Positions 25,350 through 35,477 of a stretch of 64,000 bases of DNA are shown here, piece by piece (positions within the stretch are counted from its first letter, which is position 1; each line of letters starts with the position of its first letter). Below the pieces are notes generated by a model that was given only the letters and a program-made list of their open reading frames with translations, searched no databases and was not told the origin of the DNA. Both the position numbers and the translations under genes were made by a program. Origin of the DNA: Hippophae tibetana (Eukaryota > Streptophyta > Magnoliopsida > Rosales > Elaeagnaceae); the NCBI GenBank assembly GCA_037013495.1, contig CM072801.1, forward strand, positions 15,243,501 to 15,307,500, given 5' to 3'.

Positions 25350-25754
25350 GAGAAACCGATTAAAAAGCTCCTTATTTTAAGGAGCAAAATAAGGAGTAAA
25401 ACAAGAAGCTTAATTCAAGGAACCATTAATTTAAGAAGCAATTTAAGGAGTGAATTTTCTTATAAATAGATGTGTAATTGTAATGAATTAACTATCAAAA
25501 AATGTTCATTCCAATTGAGAGAAAAATTTTTGTGAGAGAAAATTGAGAGTAATTTTTTTGGGTGTAATTGGGTTGTGGGTTGTGAGTGTTGTAAACACCT
25601 TGTGTAATTTCTCCTCTTTCATTAAAAAGATCTACAGCAGGTCCGGAGACGTAAACAAGATTGGTCGAACTCCGTTATCAAATTTGTGTGTTATTTTTCT
25701 ATTCTTACTTTCTCATAAGTCTGACTTATAAGGAATTTGCGTAATTTCCCAACA
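25350..25754 (+). repeat. 5' LTR of Copia element 1 (left edge approximate)
   Basis: Ends ...TTTCCCAACA at 25754, three bases before the primer site. Contains a TATA-like TTATAAATAG near 25462 and a CTCCTTATTTTAAGGAG hairpin near 25369. Confidence 0.55.
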
Positions 25755-25756
25755 AC

Positions 25757-25767
25757 TGGTATCAAAG
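25757..25767 (+). other. Primer-binding site, initiator tRNA-Met type
   Basis: TGGTATCAAAG, one mismatch to the usual TGGTATCAGAG, just downstream of the LTR end. Confidence 0.7.
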
Positions 25768-25884
25768 ATTTTGGTGGTGATTTTTGTTGATGATATTTGT
25801 TCATTGACGGAGGTGTTCTAATACACGGTGGTTTGCAGAAATAGTCAGAAACGATCCGGAGGAAATCAGATTTGAGTAGGAGCA

Positions 25885-26844
25885 ATGGCCGCAGATGAAG
25901 AAAGGGTGAAACTCAAGAAATTTGATGGCATAAATTTCGAGTTTTGGAAAATACAGATAAAGGATTATCTGTATCAAAGAAATCTATATCAACCGCTCTA
26001 AGGGAAGAAGCCAGAGGCTATGAAGGAAAAATATTGGAATCTTCTAGACAGACAAGCCCTCAGAGTTATTCGATTGACGTTATCCCGTAATGTTGCTTTC
26101 AACATAGCAAAGAAAAAGACCACATCGGGTCTTATGGCAACTCTCTCTAATATGTATGAGAAGTCATCAGCCTCAAACAAAGTGCACTTGATGAGGAGTT
26201 TGTTCAATTTGCGGATGACGGAAGGCGCATCGGTAGCTCAACATCTCAATGAACTTAATACAGTCACAACCCAGTTGAGTTCAGTGGAAATTGAATTCGA
26301 TGAAGAAGTACGAGCATTGATACTTTTGTCTTCTTTACCAAAAAGCTGGAATGCTACTGTCACGGCTGTGAGTAGCTCGTCAGGAAGCAATAAGTTGAAA
26401 TTTGACGATGTTCATGATCTGGTTCTCAGTGAAGAGATCCAACGTAGAGAGTCAGGTGAATCGTCAACTTCTTCAATTTTGCATACAGAGTTAAGAGGAA
26501 GAAATTCAACCAAAGGGAATAGACATGGCAAAATAGACTACCGAGGTGGATCAAAGGACAAGAGGTCCAAATCCAAGAATCCTAATAATTCTCATAGCTC
26601 GAAGACTATCGAGTGTTGGAATTGTGGAAGAACCGGGCACTACAAAAATCAGTGCAAGAGTGCACCGAAGGACAAACAAGTGAAGGTAGAGGCAAATGTT
26701 ACTTCCACCTCAAGAGGAGATGATGCATTGATATGCTCTTTGGAGAGCAAAGAAGAATCTTGGGTGTTAGGCTCTGGAGCATCATTCCATGCTACTTCAC
26801 ATAAAGAATGCTTCAAGAAACCTTGGAAAGGTATATTTTGGTGA
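25885..26844 (+). pseudogene. Copia element 1 gag and start of protease
   Basis: The frame starts at ATG 25885 (MAADEERVKLKKFDG, the usual Copia gag opening with F-D-G-x-N-F-x-x-W). An in-frame TAA lies at 25999, and the frame is open again from 26002 to 26844. A zinc knuckle C-W-N-C-G-R-T-G-H-Y-K-N-Q-C is encoded at 26614-26655. The protease start reads W-V-L-G-S-G-A-S at about 26762-26785: the catalytic Asp of the D-S-G-A motif is Gly. A frameshift near 26810-26840 moves the coding to another frame. Gag would coat the particle RNA, but this copy cannot make an active polyprotein. Confidence 0.85.
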
Positions 26845-29012
26845 TGACCAACCATGTGCTATTATTGGAAAAAGGTGTAGTGAATATTAAGTTGAACGGG
26901 TCTGTTTGGGAGCTGAAGGATGTCAGACATATTCTCGACTTAAGAAGGAACTTAATCTCAGTAGGGCAATTGGCCAGTGAAGGCTACACTACGATCTTCC
27001 ATGGTGATGATTGGAAGATTTCAAAGGGCGCAATGACAGTTGCTCGAGGCAAGAAGAGTGACACTCTTTACATGATAGCAGGAGCACGTTGTTCAATCGT
27101 AGTTGCAACAACAATGAAACATCAAATTTGTGGCACCAGAGACTAGGCCACATGAGTGAGAAGGGGATAAAGATTATGCACTCAAAGGGAAAACTTCCAA
27201 GTCTACAGTCTGTAAAGATAAACATGTGCGAAGATTGCATACTTGGAAAGCAAAAGAAAGTCAACTTTCAGACAAGTTGTAGAACCCCAAAGAAGGAAAG
27301 GCTAGAGCTTATTCATTCTGATGTTTAGGGACCAATGACCGTCTCATCCATTGGTGGGAAACATTATTTTGTGACTTTCATCGATGATCACTCTCGGAAG
27401 GTATGAGTTTACTTTCTAAAGCATAAGTCTGAAGTATTTGAGGCTTTTAGAAAATGGAAAGCTATAGTGGAAAATGAGACGGGTTTGAAGATCAAAAAGC
27501 CTAGAACTGATAATGGTGGTGAATATGAAGACACTAGATTCAAAAATTTATGCTATGAGTACGTGATTAGAATGGAAGGAACTGTGCCAGACACGCCTCA
27601 ACACAATGTTGTAGCTGAGCGTATGAACCGAACGTTGACAAAAAGAGCCAGAAGAATTCGTATACAGTCAGGTCTACTGAAGCAGTTCTGGGCAGAAGTA
27701 GTCAACACGACAACTTACTTGATCAACTGATGCCCATCTGTTCCATTGGAACGCAGAATACCAGAGGAGGTATGAAGCATAAAAGAGGTGAAACTATCAC
27801 ATCTAAAAGTTTTCGGTTGTGTAGCATTTGTGCATATTAGTGATCAAGGCAGGAATAAGCTTGATCCCAAATCCAAGAAATGCACATTCATCGGTTATGG
27901 CGAGGATGAGTTTGGCTACCACATTTGGGATGACGAAAACAAGAAAGTGATCCGTAGTAGAGATGTGGTTTTCAACGAAAAGGTGATGTATAAGGACATG
28001 CATAAAATAGACGCCAACGACTCAGATTAGAATGAGTCAATATTTACAGATACAGATGATGTCCTAGATAGTTCCGTAACAGACCCAATTGTAACAAGTC
28101 CTCAGCCAGAGGAACTTGTTGGATAGAGCAATACGCAGTAGTCTGACACACCACAACCTCCTACTCCAGCTCCTGTATTAAGGTCTTCTCGACCTTATAT
28201 GCGTAACAGGAGATACATGAACTATATGTTACTGACTGATGGAGGGGAGCCTGAATGCTATGATGAAGCTTGTCAGAATCGAGATTCTAGCAAGTGGGAG
28301 CTTGCCATGAAAGAAGAAATAAAATCTCTCATCTCCAACCAGACATGGGAACTAGTTGAGTTACCTATGGGAAAGAAGGCACTTCATAACAAATGGGTGT
28401 ACCGGGTGAAAGAGAAGCATGATGGTTCCAAGAGATACAAAGCCCCCTAGTTGTCAAAGGGTTTCAACAGAAGGAATGAGTTGACTATACTGACATTTTT
28501 TCTCCCGTTGTGAAGCTCAATACTATCAGATCAGTGTTAAGCATTGTAGCCATTGAAGATCTTCATCTTGAACAGTTGGATGTGAAGACTGCATTCCTTC
28601 AGGGAGATTTAGATGAAGAGATATACATGTACCAACCAGAAGGTTTCTTAGAAAGAGGGAAGAAGAACTTGATGTGCAAACTTAAGAAGAGTTTGTATGG
28701 CCTGAAACAAGCCCCGAGACAATGGTACAAATATTTTGACAACTTTATGCATAAGGAGGGTTTCCAGAAGTGCAATGCCGACCATTGTTGCTACTTTAAG
28801 AGATATAGGTCTAGTTATATCATTTTATTACTTTATGTTGATGATATGTTAGTAGCAGGTTCAGATATGGATGATATCAGAAGGTTGAAGCATCAATTGT
28901 CAAAGAAGTTTGACATGAAAGACTTGGGTCCAACAAAGAAGATTCTTGGAATGTAAATCACAAGAAATAAAAAGAAAGGATCCTTGCAGTTATCTCAGAC
29001 AGAGTACATCAA
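26808..29012 (+). pseudogene. Copia element 1 pol: protease tail, integrase, RT
   Basis: Blocks in order: L-W-H-Q-R-L-G-H-M-S with C-E-D-C (integrase zinc-binding, ~27125-27235); F-V-T-F-I-D-D-H-S, T-D-N-G-G-E-Y and N-V-V-A-E-R-M-N-R-T (integrase core, ~27365-27625); F-G-C-V-A-F-V-H (27808 on); then RT with [27 protein letters not shown] and the intact catalytic box Y-V-D-D-M-L-V-A-G at 28834. Stops occur at about 27326, 27403, 27728, 28028, 28448 and 28956, with frame changes between blocks. RNase H is missing. Confidence 0.85.
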
Positions 29013-29177
29013 TCGTGTTAAAGTTTCACATCGACTAGGGATCACGTCCACACTGCGCATATAAACAAGGGCAGTTGTTTCGCCATTGGTGAGTGATGCA
29101 TTCCGCCACTTGGGCTCTATAAGCTCAACATCCCCGTCGGTCTCAAGGGGATAGACCCTTGCCGATGTGAGAGGGAG

Positions 29178-29288
29178 TGTTAAAGTCCCACATCGACTAA
29201 GGATCGTACCCACACTGCTCATATAAACAAGGAAAGTTCTCTATCTCATAACCTGAGTTTTGAGATGGAGTTAGGCCCAAATTTAACA
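29178..29288 (+). repeat. TRIM LTR, complete copy
   Basis: 111 bp, TGTTAAAG...TTTAACA, with near-perfect TGTTAA/TTAACA ends. Differs from the split third LTR by roughly 17 substitutions by hand count, so the array is old. Confidence 0.8.
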
Positions 29289-29427
29289 TGTTATCAAAAA
29301 CAAGGTTATCCGGTCGGTGCAGTTGTTTCGCCACTGGTGAGTGATGCATTCCGCCACTTGGGTTCCATAAGCTCAACATCCCCATCGGTCTCAAGGGGAT
29401 AGACCCTTGCCGATGTGAGAGGGAGTG

Positions 29428-29432
29428 TTAAA
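29428..29432 (+). repeat. Target-site duplication, left (TTAAA)
   Basis: TTAAA immediately before the left LTR of Copia element 2; the same five bases follow the right LTR at 34435-34439. Both belong to the TRIM LTR start TGTTAAAGTCCC. Confidence 0.9.
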
Positions 29433-29680
29433 TGAAGAAATCAATGTTTGAAGAAATAATCAGAAGAAGAAATAAACGTTTTCCTTCGTATATTTTCTTA
29501 ATTTGTATCGGATATGTAAATTTGTTTATATAGAAAAATATCAATTACTATTTCAACAACCACCATGATTGAATTACATGGTTTACAGTTGCTTGGTAGA
29601 CGTCGTGTATATTGGGAAAAAACATTTGGCATCGGTGCAGTGTTTGTTGAATTGTGTTGCAGTGTTTGTTGAATTCAACA
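29433..29680 (-). repeat. 3' LTR of Copia element 2
   Basis: 248 bp. Plus-strand ends TGAAGAAATC and GAATTCAACA. Contains two units of the 22-bp GTGTTTGTTGAATTGTGTTG-type repeat where the other LTR has three. Confidence 0.92.
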
Positions 29681-29691
29681 CTCCCCCTCAA
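29681..29691 (-). other. Polypurine tract of Copia element 2
   Basis: Minus strand reads TTGAGGGGGAG immediately before the 3' LTR; it overlaps the TGA stop of pol (29690-29688). This is where plus-strand DNA synthesis is primed. Confidence 0.85.
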
Positions 29692-31531
29692 GTTGGTGCA
29701 TAGATGTCTTTCATGCCCAACTTGACTGAAACTTCTGTGAATACTCGATATATGACTGCTTTAGTGAGGATGTCAACCAATTGATCTTCTGACTTAATTT
29801 TTGGCAATTCCAATGAATTTTCTTCTAACTTTTCCTTAATAAAGAATCTGTCAACTTCAACATGTTTTGTACGATCGTGTTGAACTGGATTATGAGCAAT
29901 ATCACATGCTGCTTTATTGTCACAAAATAACTTAATTTATTCTTTAGCAGGATATGTCAAATCTTTTAAGAGAGATTGTAACCACAAGGCCTCACAAAGC
30001 CCAAGTGTCATTCCTCTGTATTCAACCTCTGCGCTTGAACGGATAACAACATGTTGTTTCTTACTTCTCCATGTTACAAGGTTTCCTCCTACAAAAGTGA
30101 AGTAGCCTGATGTAGATCGTCTATCATTTATTGATCCAGCCCAATCAACATCAGTATATACTTCAATTCTAAAAAACTCTGAGTTTTTAGTGAACAATAC
30201 TCCTTTTCCAGGAGCAGACTTTAAATATCTCAAAATACGAATAACTACATTCATATGTTGTTCTCCAGGATTATGTATAAATTGGCTGACAATACTTAAA
30301 GCATAGGCAAGGTATGGTCTTGTGTGTGCCAAATACATAAACCTTCCAACAAGCCTTTGGTATCTTTCTTTATTTGTTGGAACTTGATCAGCCTTGATAC
30401 ATAACTTTAATTCTTCCTCTACTGGTGTATTAGCTGGTTGACATGCTGACATACCGGTTTCTTTTAATAAATCTAAGGCATACTTTCTTTGAGATAAGAA
30501 GATTCCTTCTGTTGATCGAGAAACCTCAATCCCAAGAAAATATTTTAAGGAACCAAGGTCTTTCATTTCAAATTCTTTGGACAAATAAGTTTGTAGCACT
30601 TTCCTTTCTTCAAGATCATTTCCTGTTACTATCATATCATCAACATATACAATAAGTGCAATGATCTTACCATACCTCTTTTTTAGAAATAAAGTATGGT
30701 CTAAATTGCTTTGCTTGTAACCAAATGCCTTCATTGACCTTGTGAACCTGCCAAACCATGCTCTTGGGGATTGTTTCAATCCATACAGTGATTTTTTTAA
30801 TTTGCACACCTTTTCATCATGGATTGTGGATTTCTTGATTCCTGGTGGTAAATCCATGTAGACTTCTCAATTAAATCTCCATGTAGAAAGGCATTTTTTA
30901 CATCAAACTGATATAATGGCCAATCTAAATTTGCAGCTAGAGATACTAAGACTCGAATAGTGTTAATTTTGGCTACAGGTGAAAATGTTTCTGTATAGTC
31001 AATCCCATATGTTTGAGTGTATCCTTTTGCCACCAATCTTGCTTTATAATGTTCAATCATACCATCTGCTTAATACTTTACTGAAAAAATCCATCGACAT
31101 CCAACAATTTTCTTTGTTGGTGGACGATCGACAAGCTCCCAAGTTCTATTTATTTCTAAGGATCTTAGTTCTTCATTCATAACATCTTTCCATTTTTGGT
31201 CAGTTAAAGCTTCCTGCACACTATTAGGAATAGATACAGCAGATAATTGATTCACAAATGATACATTTGATTTTGACAAACGATTTTTAGACATATAGTT
31301 ACTCATGTGATATTTGACTTTACTAGAAATCTCAGGTTCATACATGGCTTTAGGAATACCTCTATTAGGACGTGATGGAAGTATTTTTCTGGCTGGTTCA
31401 ATAGTTGGAACATCCTCTGCAAACGATTGGTTAGGTATATCAACAGCTTGTGGAGAAGGAAACTCGTACTCACTTAGTGGTAGTAAGGAACTTGCTTGAT
31501 GATCTTGAAGTTGATGAGGACTTGATTCCAT
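29688..31531 (-). pseudogene. Copia element 2 reverse transcriptase and RNase H
   Basis: Minus strand: N-R-T-W-E-L-V-D-R-P and G-C-R-W-I-F (RT start), [39 protein letters not shown], catalytic Y-V-D-D-M-I-V-T-G, then RNase H with V-Y-T-D-V-D-W-A-G-S and S-S-A-E-V-E-Y-R. The 306-codon piece 30857-29937 is uninterrupted. Breaks: an in-frame TAA at 31072-31070 and a frameshift near 30860-30890; a stop near 29937 interrupts RNase H, whose tail continues to the TGA at 29688. Confidence 0.9.
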
Positions 31532-33048
31532 TTCCCTTGAGTCTTTTTTATATTGAGAGGTATACCATATGAATTCAAGTTATTTGTATTTTTCTCACAT
31601 ATAATTTGTTTTTCTTCATAAGGAAACAATTTATATGTAAGGGTCTGAATTTCAGCATGGTTGTACTCCCCCTGAAATTCAGGTGTAGAGGAGAAATACA
31701 TTGTATCTTCATGAAAAATAACATCCATAGTAGTAATCATTTGTTTTGTAAGAGGATGATAACAACGATACCCTTTTTGTTGTATGGCATATCCCATAAA
31801 AACACAACGTATTGCTCGTGGATTCAACTTGCTACGTTGTTGTTTATGTAGGTGTACAAATTTCACACAACCAAAGACATGAGGAGGTAAATTGGGAACA
31901 TTTGGTGCAACAATTGCTTCAGTGATGGCTTGTAATGGTGTTTGGAAGTTAATGGGATTGGAAGGTACCCGATTGATCAAATATGCAGCAGAAGTAATTG
32001 CTTCTCCCCAATAAGATAATGACATATTAGCTTCAATCAATGAGGCACGGACAACTTCCAACAAGTGTCGATTTTTTCTTTCTGCAACTCCATTTTGTTG
32101 AGGTGTATCAATACAAGTAGTTTGATGAATAATGCCTTCTGATTGAAGATATTCTTGAAGCTCAGAACTTTTATATTCTCCTCCATTGTCACTTCTTGGA
32201 ACCTGAATCTGTGTTTTATATTGAGTACGAACCATTTTATGAAATTTTCTAAATAAGACGTTTACCTCACTTTTAGATTTCATTAAACAAACCCAAGTCA
32301 TTCTACTAAAATCATCAATAAATGTAACAAACCAACGTGATCCTCCCAACGTAGAGACTTTGGAAGGACCCCATACATCATAATGTATAACCATAAACAG
32401 AAATGGACTTTTATTTAAGGTTACAGGAAATGAGGAACGATGACTTTTTGCTAGTTCACAAACATCACACTTTAAAGTAGAAAGATCTAAGCTCAAAAAT
32501 AAACTTGGAAATAATTTCTTTAAATATCCAAAAGAAGCATGACCCAATCTCCTATGCCATAGCCATATATTTGATTCATCCTTGTTAGATCCAGTTGTTA
32601 CCAATACATGATTTGTTTAATCCAAGTCCAAATAATACAGGTTTTCTTGCCTAACACCACGACCAATCGTTTGCTTTGTTTGAATGTCCTTGAACACACA
32701 AAAGTCAGGCCAAAAAATAACAAAACAAGATAAAATAGTGGTTATTTGAGAAATAGATATAAGGTTATACTCTAAAGAGGAAACAACTAGTACTGAGTCT
32801 AAATTCAAAGTACTAGTGAGAGACAAAGATCTTTCCCCAATGACTGAGGTTGTGTTACCATTGGCAGTGTAAACAGTTTTGTGTAAGGATGGTTTTGAGA
32901 TTTGTCTAGAATCGAATGTCATATGATCAGTTGCACCTGAATCAATTATCCATGTATTATTAAAAACAGGAGAAAAAACTTTAAGCATCTTACTAACATG
33001 TGCTGAGGAGGTTGCAACATGATCCTTTGTTGTTTCAACAATAAGCAT
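31474..33048 (-). pseudogene. Copia element 2 protease and integrase
   Basis: Minus strand: protease W-I-I-D-S-G-A-T-D-H-M-T (33048 frame, catalytic Asp intact), an in-frame stop at 32619-32617, then integrase with W-H-R-R-L-G-H and C-D-V-C zinc-binding residues, F-V-T-F-I-D-D-F-S-R-M, S-D-N-G-G-E-Y and P-Q-Q-N-G-V-A-E-R-K-N-R (DDE core), and F-G-C-V-K-F-V-H. The frame runs out at about 31474 after a frameshift near 31530. Confidence 0.9.
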
Positions 33049-33467
33049 CTTTTCCCATTTTGTCTGGAAGTAAAGGCTTTTTGGTTTAAGACAAATACCT
33101 GTAATTCGTCACTTTCATCATAGAATGCTTTTGCCAAAGCACCCCAAATTTCAAGAGCAGTAGGTATGCGTAAATATCGCTTCATGATTTCTGGACTCAT
33201 TGACATAAGTATCCATCTCTTCACTTTTTGATTTTCTGCATACCACTTGTTATAATTGTATGATGTTTTTTCTAGTTGCAAATTTTTGTCATGAATATAA
33301 GAGAGTTTTTCTCTCTCTACAATATGCATTTCTATTATTTGAGACCAAATATCATAATTAGTCTCAGTAAGAACAATTCCAGCATTAAAAACACCTTTAG
33401 ACTGAACAGATTGTACAACAATTGGATTTGATTGCTTCATAGGTAATGAAATTATACCCTCTGTCAT
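33049..33467 (-). pseudogene. Copia element 2 gag, knuckle region deleted
   Basis: ATG 33467 opens a Copia gag N-terminus with N-Y-D-I-W, W-Y-A-E-N, M-S-P-E-I-M and A-L-E-I-W-G-A-L-A-K-A-F-Y. It joins protease sequence almost directly at about 33050, with a frame change, so the usual CCHC knuckle and gag C-terminus are missing. A gag without nucleocapsid would not package RNA normally. Confidence 0.8.
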
Positions 33468-34147
33468 GATATTATGGTAACCAAACTAGAAAAAAATGGT
33501 GTAATAATTTTAGGACTAACTTTTTTTTTCTGTGTTTTTTTTTTGTTTTTTTTAATATATTTTTATACTAAACCGGATAAAAAACCAAAAAACCGGTTCA
33601 AAAGTGGTTTAAAAACTTGAAAAAATGAACCAAACTGGTTTTAGAAATCTAGAATCGGGAAAAAAACTGGGTTCAGACCTTTAAAATGGACCGAACCGGC
33701 CAAAAATAGAAAAAACTGTGAAAAACTGAGAAAACCGGGTTCAACCGAACCACTGGCCGGACCAACCTGAGCTGAACCGAGGTGACCTGAGCCGAACCGA
33801 GCTGCGGGCCGGCTACGCCCTTGAGCCGGACTGAGCCGCGTTGCTCCGAGCCGGTTGACACGTCATCATCTTCAACCTCCAGACGACGCGTGGAAAATGG
33901 ATCCGTTATTTTAGGCGGCACGTGGGGAGCTTTTCTTCTACTCTATTTTTACCAAAATGTTCAAAATTGTGTTTAGAGTAATCTGATAAAATTAGGTGGG
34001 ACAAATACTGCTTCAAAAATGATGTTTTTAATTAATATTTGTACGGGTGTTTGAATGGGAACTTTTTTTTTCACAAGAAAAAATATTTTCAGAGAAAGAA
34101 ATATCTGTTTTAGAGAACAAGAGTTTCAAATTTGTATAAAGCAATGA
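33468..34147 (-). other. Leader of Copia element 2 with C/G-rich repeats
   Basis: Untranslated leader between primer site and gag. Its 33570-33860 part is built from repeated CCGG, GAACCG and GAGCCG words, far more GC-rich than the surroundings, and might form structured RNA. Confidence 0.6.
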
Positions 34148-34163
34148 CTTGGCTATGATACCA
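34148..34163 (-). other. Primer-binding site of Copia element 2
   Basis: Minus strand TGGTATCATAGCCAAG directly abuts the 5' LTR end; matches the initiator tRNA-Met type with one change from TGGTATCAGAGCC. Confidence 0.85.
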
Positions 34164-34434
34164 TGAAGAAATCAATGTTTGAAGAAATAATCAGAAGAAG
34201 AAATAAACGTTTTCTTTCGTATATTTTCTTAATTTGTATCGGATATGTACATTTGTTTATATAGACAAATATCAATTACTATTTCAACAAACATCATGAT
34301 TGAATTACATGGTTTACAGCTGCTTGGTAGGCACCGTGTATATTGGAAAAAAAACGTTTGGCGTCGGTGTAGTGTTTGTTGAATTGTGTTGCAGTGTTTG
34401 TTGAATTGTGTTGCAGTGTTTGTTGAATTCAACA
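34164..34434 (-). repeat. 5' LTR of Copia element 2
   Basis: 271 bp, paired with 29433-29680. The length difference is one extra 22-bp unit near 34375-34420 plus a 1-base A-run change. Confidence 0.92.
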
Positions 34435-34543
34435 TTAAAGTCCCACATCGACTGGAGATCGCGTCCACGCTGCGCATATAAACAAGGATAATCCTCTATC
34501 TCACAACCTGGGTTTTAAGATAAAGTTAGGCCCAAATTTAACA
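34435..34543 (+). mobile_element. TRIM third LTR, right part after Copia 2 insertion
   Basis: Begins with the TTAAA duplication, continues AGTCCCACATCGACTGG and ends TTTAACA at 34543, completing the LTR begun at 29426. Confidence 0.85.
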
Positions 34544-35477
34544 ACTACTGCGGTTAATTGTTTCTAGGCATTGATTGGTTACTTATTAAATTTGTAAGAT
34601 GCTAGAGTTTTTTGTTTGTGATTGTTGACTTATTTTTTGAGGTTGAGATGATTGACTATTCTGAGCTTGATTTACCTGAAGTATTGGATTCTTTGCAAAC
34701 CTATACGATAATGGCATCGTATTTCGATTTTTCCCAACTTCATGAAGACCCAAACGTTTTTGGTCATTGTGCTCATCTTTCGTTCGGACATATATTTGAT
34801 TGATACTTCATTTTTTTGCTTAAACTAGAAGCAAATGGTAATTAAAGTGACACCTGCCCCCTTGTAGATCATTGTATTCAGATTCTAATGCATGGGGTCT
34901 TGGAGAGTCAGTATTGGGTGCCAATCATATGTCTATTGTTGCTACTCATAAGTTGCACTTTTGTCATATAGTCGTCCAGTTAGGAGAAAAATGGTTTTTG
35001 GATTATTCATTTGTTATATTTTCATGGTGGTATTAGTTTGAAAAAAGTGTAAGTTTCTTAATGTTGATATGCAATGTATTGCTTGGAAGTTTATGTATGA
35101 TGCTAGTAATGAGACATGAGATATCCACCATATCATTTGGTATTTGCAATGAATTCATTTTGGATTGAGAGCTGTTCAGTGTCAACTTTGTCTATCACCA
35201 TAGGTGTGACGGTTTTCTTTCAAGGATATTTGGAAGGGGTGAATTTCATGATAATTTTAATTGCAGTTTATTAGTGGAGTTTATTATGCTTCTTTATTTG
35301 GATAGAATACATTACATGAAAACTTCAGGTTTTTCTACTATGCTTCCATGTGCTTGTTTCAATTTCGAATTTTAGATAAGTGCTTCAAGATTATGGAATC
35401 TTCACAGTGGAGCATAATGCACCTTCCTTATTGGCTCCTTCACTGAACAAAGATTCCTGGTTTCTGCATCAGCAATC
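34544..35477 (+). promoter_or_regulatory. Upstream region of the TRM-like gene
   Basis: About 930 bp of unique-looking DNA between the TRIM and the TRM-like ATG; should contain the 5' UTR and promoter. No clear TATA box. Short frames (for example near 34612) have no recognised family. The retroelement nest now lies within 1 kb of the gene. Confidence 0.4.

Larger units (their letters stand above)
25350..29015 (+). mobile_element. Copia element 1, 3'-truncated host of the nest
   Basis: A 5' LTR end, primer site, and gag-protease-integrase-RT in the Copia order can all be read on the plus strand, but the element stops abruptly at 29015, just past the RT core (after Q-T-E-Y-I-N-R), where a TRIM LTR begins. 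RNase H and the 3' LTR do not reappear beyond the nested insertions at 34544, so the 3' end was lost by deletion. The LTR left edge cannot be fixed without the partner LTR; 25350 is approximate. Confidence 0.8.
29016..29432 (+). mobile_element. TRIM-like mini-retrotransposon, tandem, left part
   Basis: Starts with a shortened LTR (29016-29070, TGTTAAAGTTTCACATCGAC). Next come internal sequence, a full 111-bp LTR (29178-29288, TGTTAAAGTCCCACATCGAC...TTTAACA), internal sequence again (29289-29425), and the first 7 bases of a third LTR. That third LTR is split by Copia element 2 and resumes at 34435. Layout is LTR-internal-LTR-internal-LTR. The LTR has a TATA-like CATATAAACAAGG; the internal part opens TGTTATCA, a weak primer-site match. 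It encodes nothing and would need trans-acting proteins. The first LTR and internal segment are shortened, apparently by deletion at an ACAAGG shared word. Confidence 0.8.
29433..34434 (-). mobile_element. Copia element 2, full structure with both LTRs
   Basis: Complete LTR element on the minus strand: LTR (29433-29680), purine tract, RNase H/RT/integrase/protease/gag read leftward, leader, primer site, LTR (34164-34434), TTAAA duplication on both sides. The LTRs begin and end TG...CA. They differ by about a dozen substitutions over ~248 aligned bases by hand count, plus one extra 22-bp unit in the right LTR. Coding is broken by two or more in-frame stops and three or more frameshifts, and the gag zinc knuckle region is deleted, so it is not autonomous. 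Confidence 0.92.

Noticed and set aside
29011..34548. Target-site duplication for the TRIM
   Set aside because: AATCG on the left and ACTAC on the right do not match, so no duplication is claimed.
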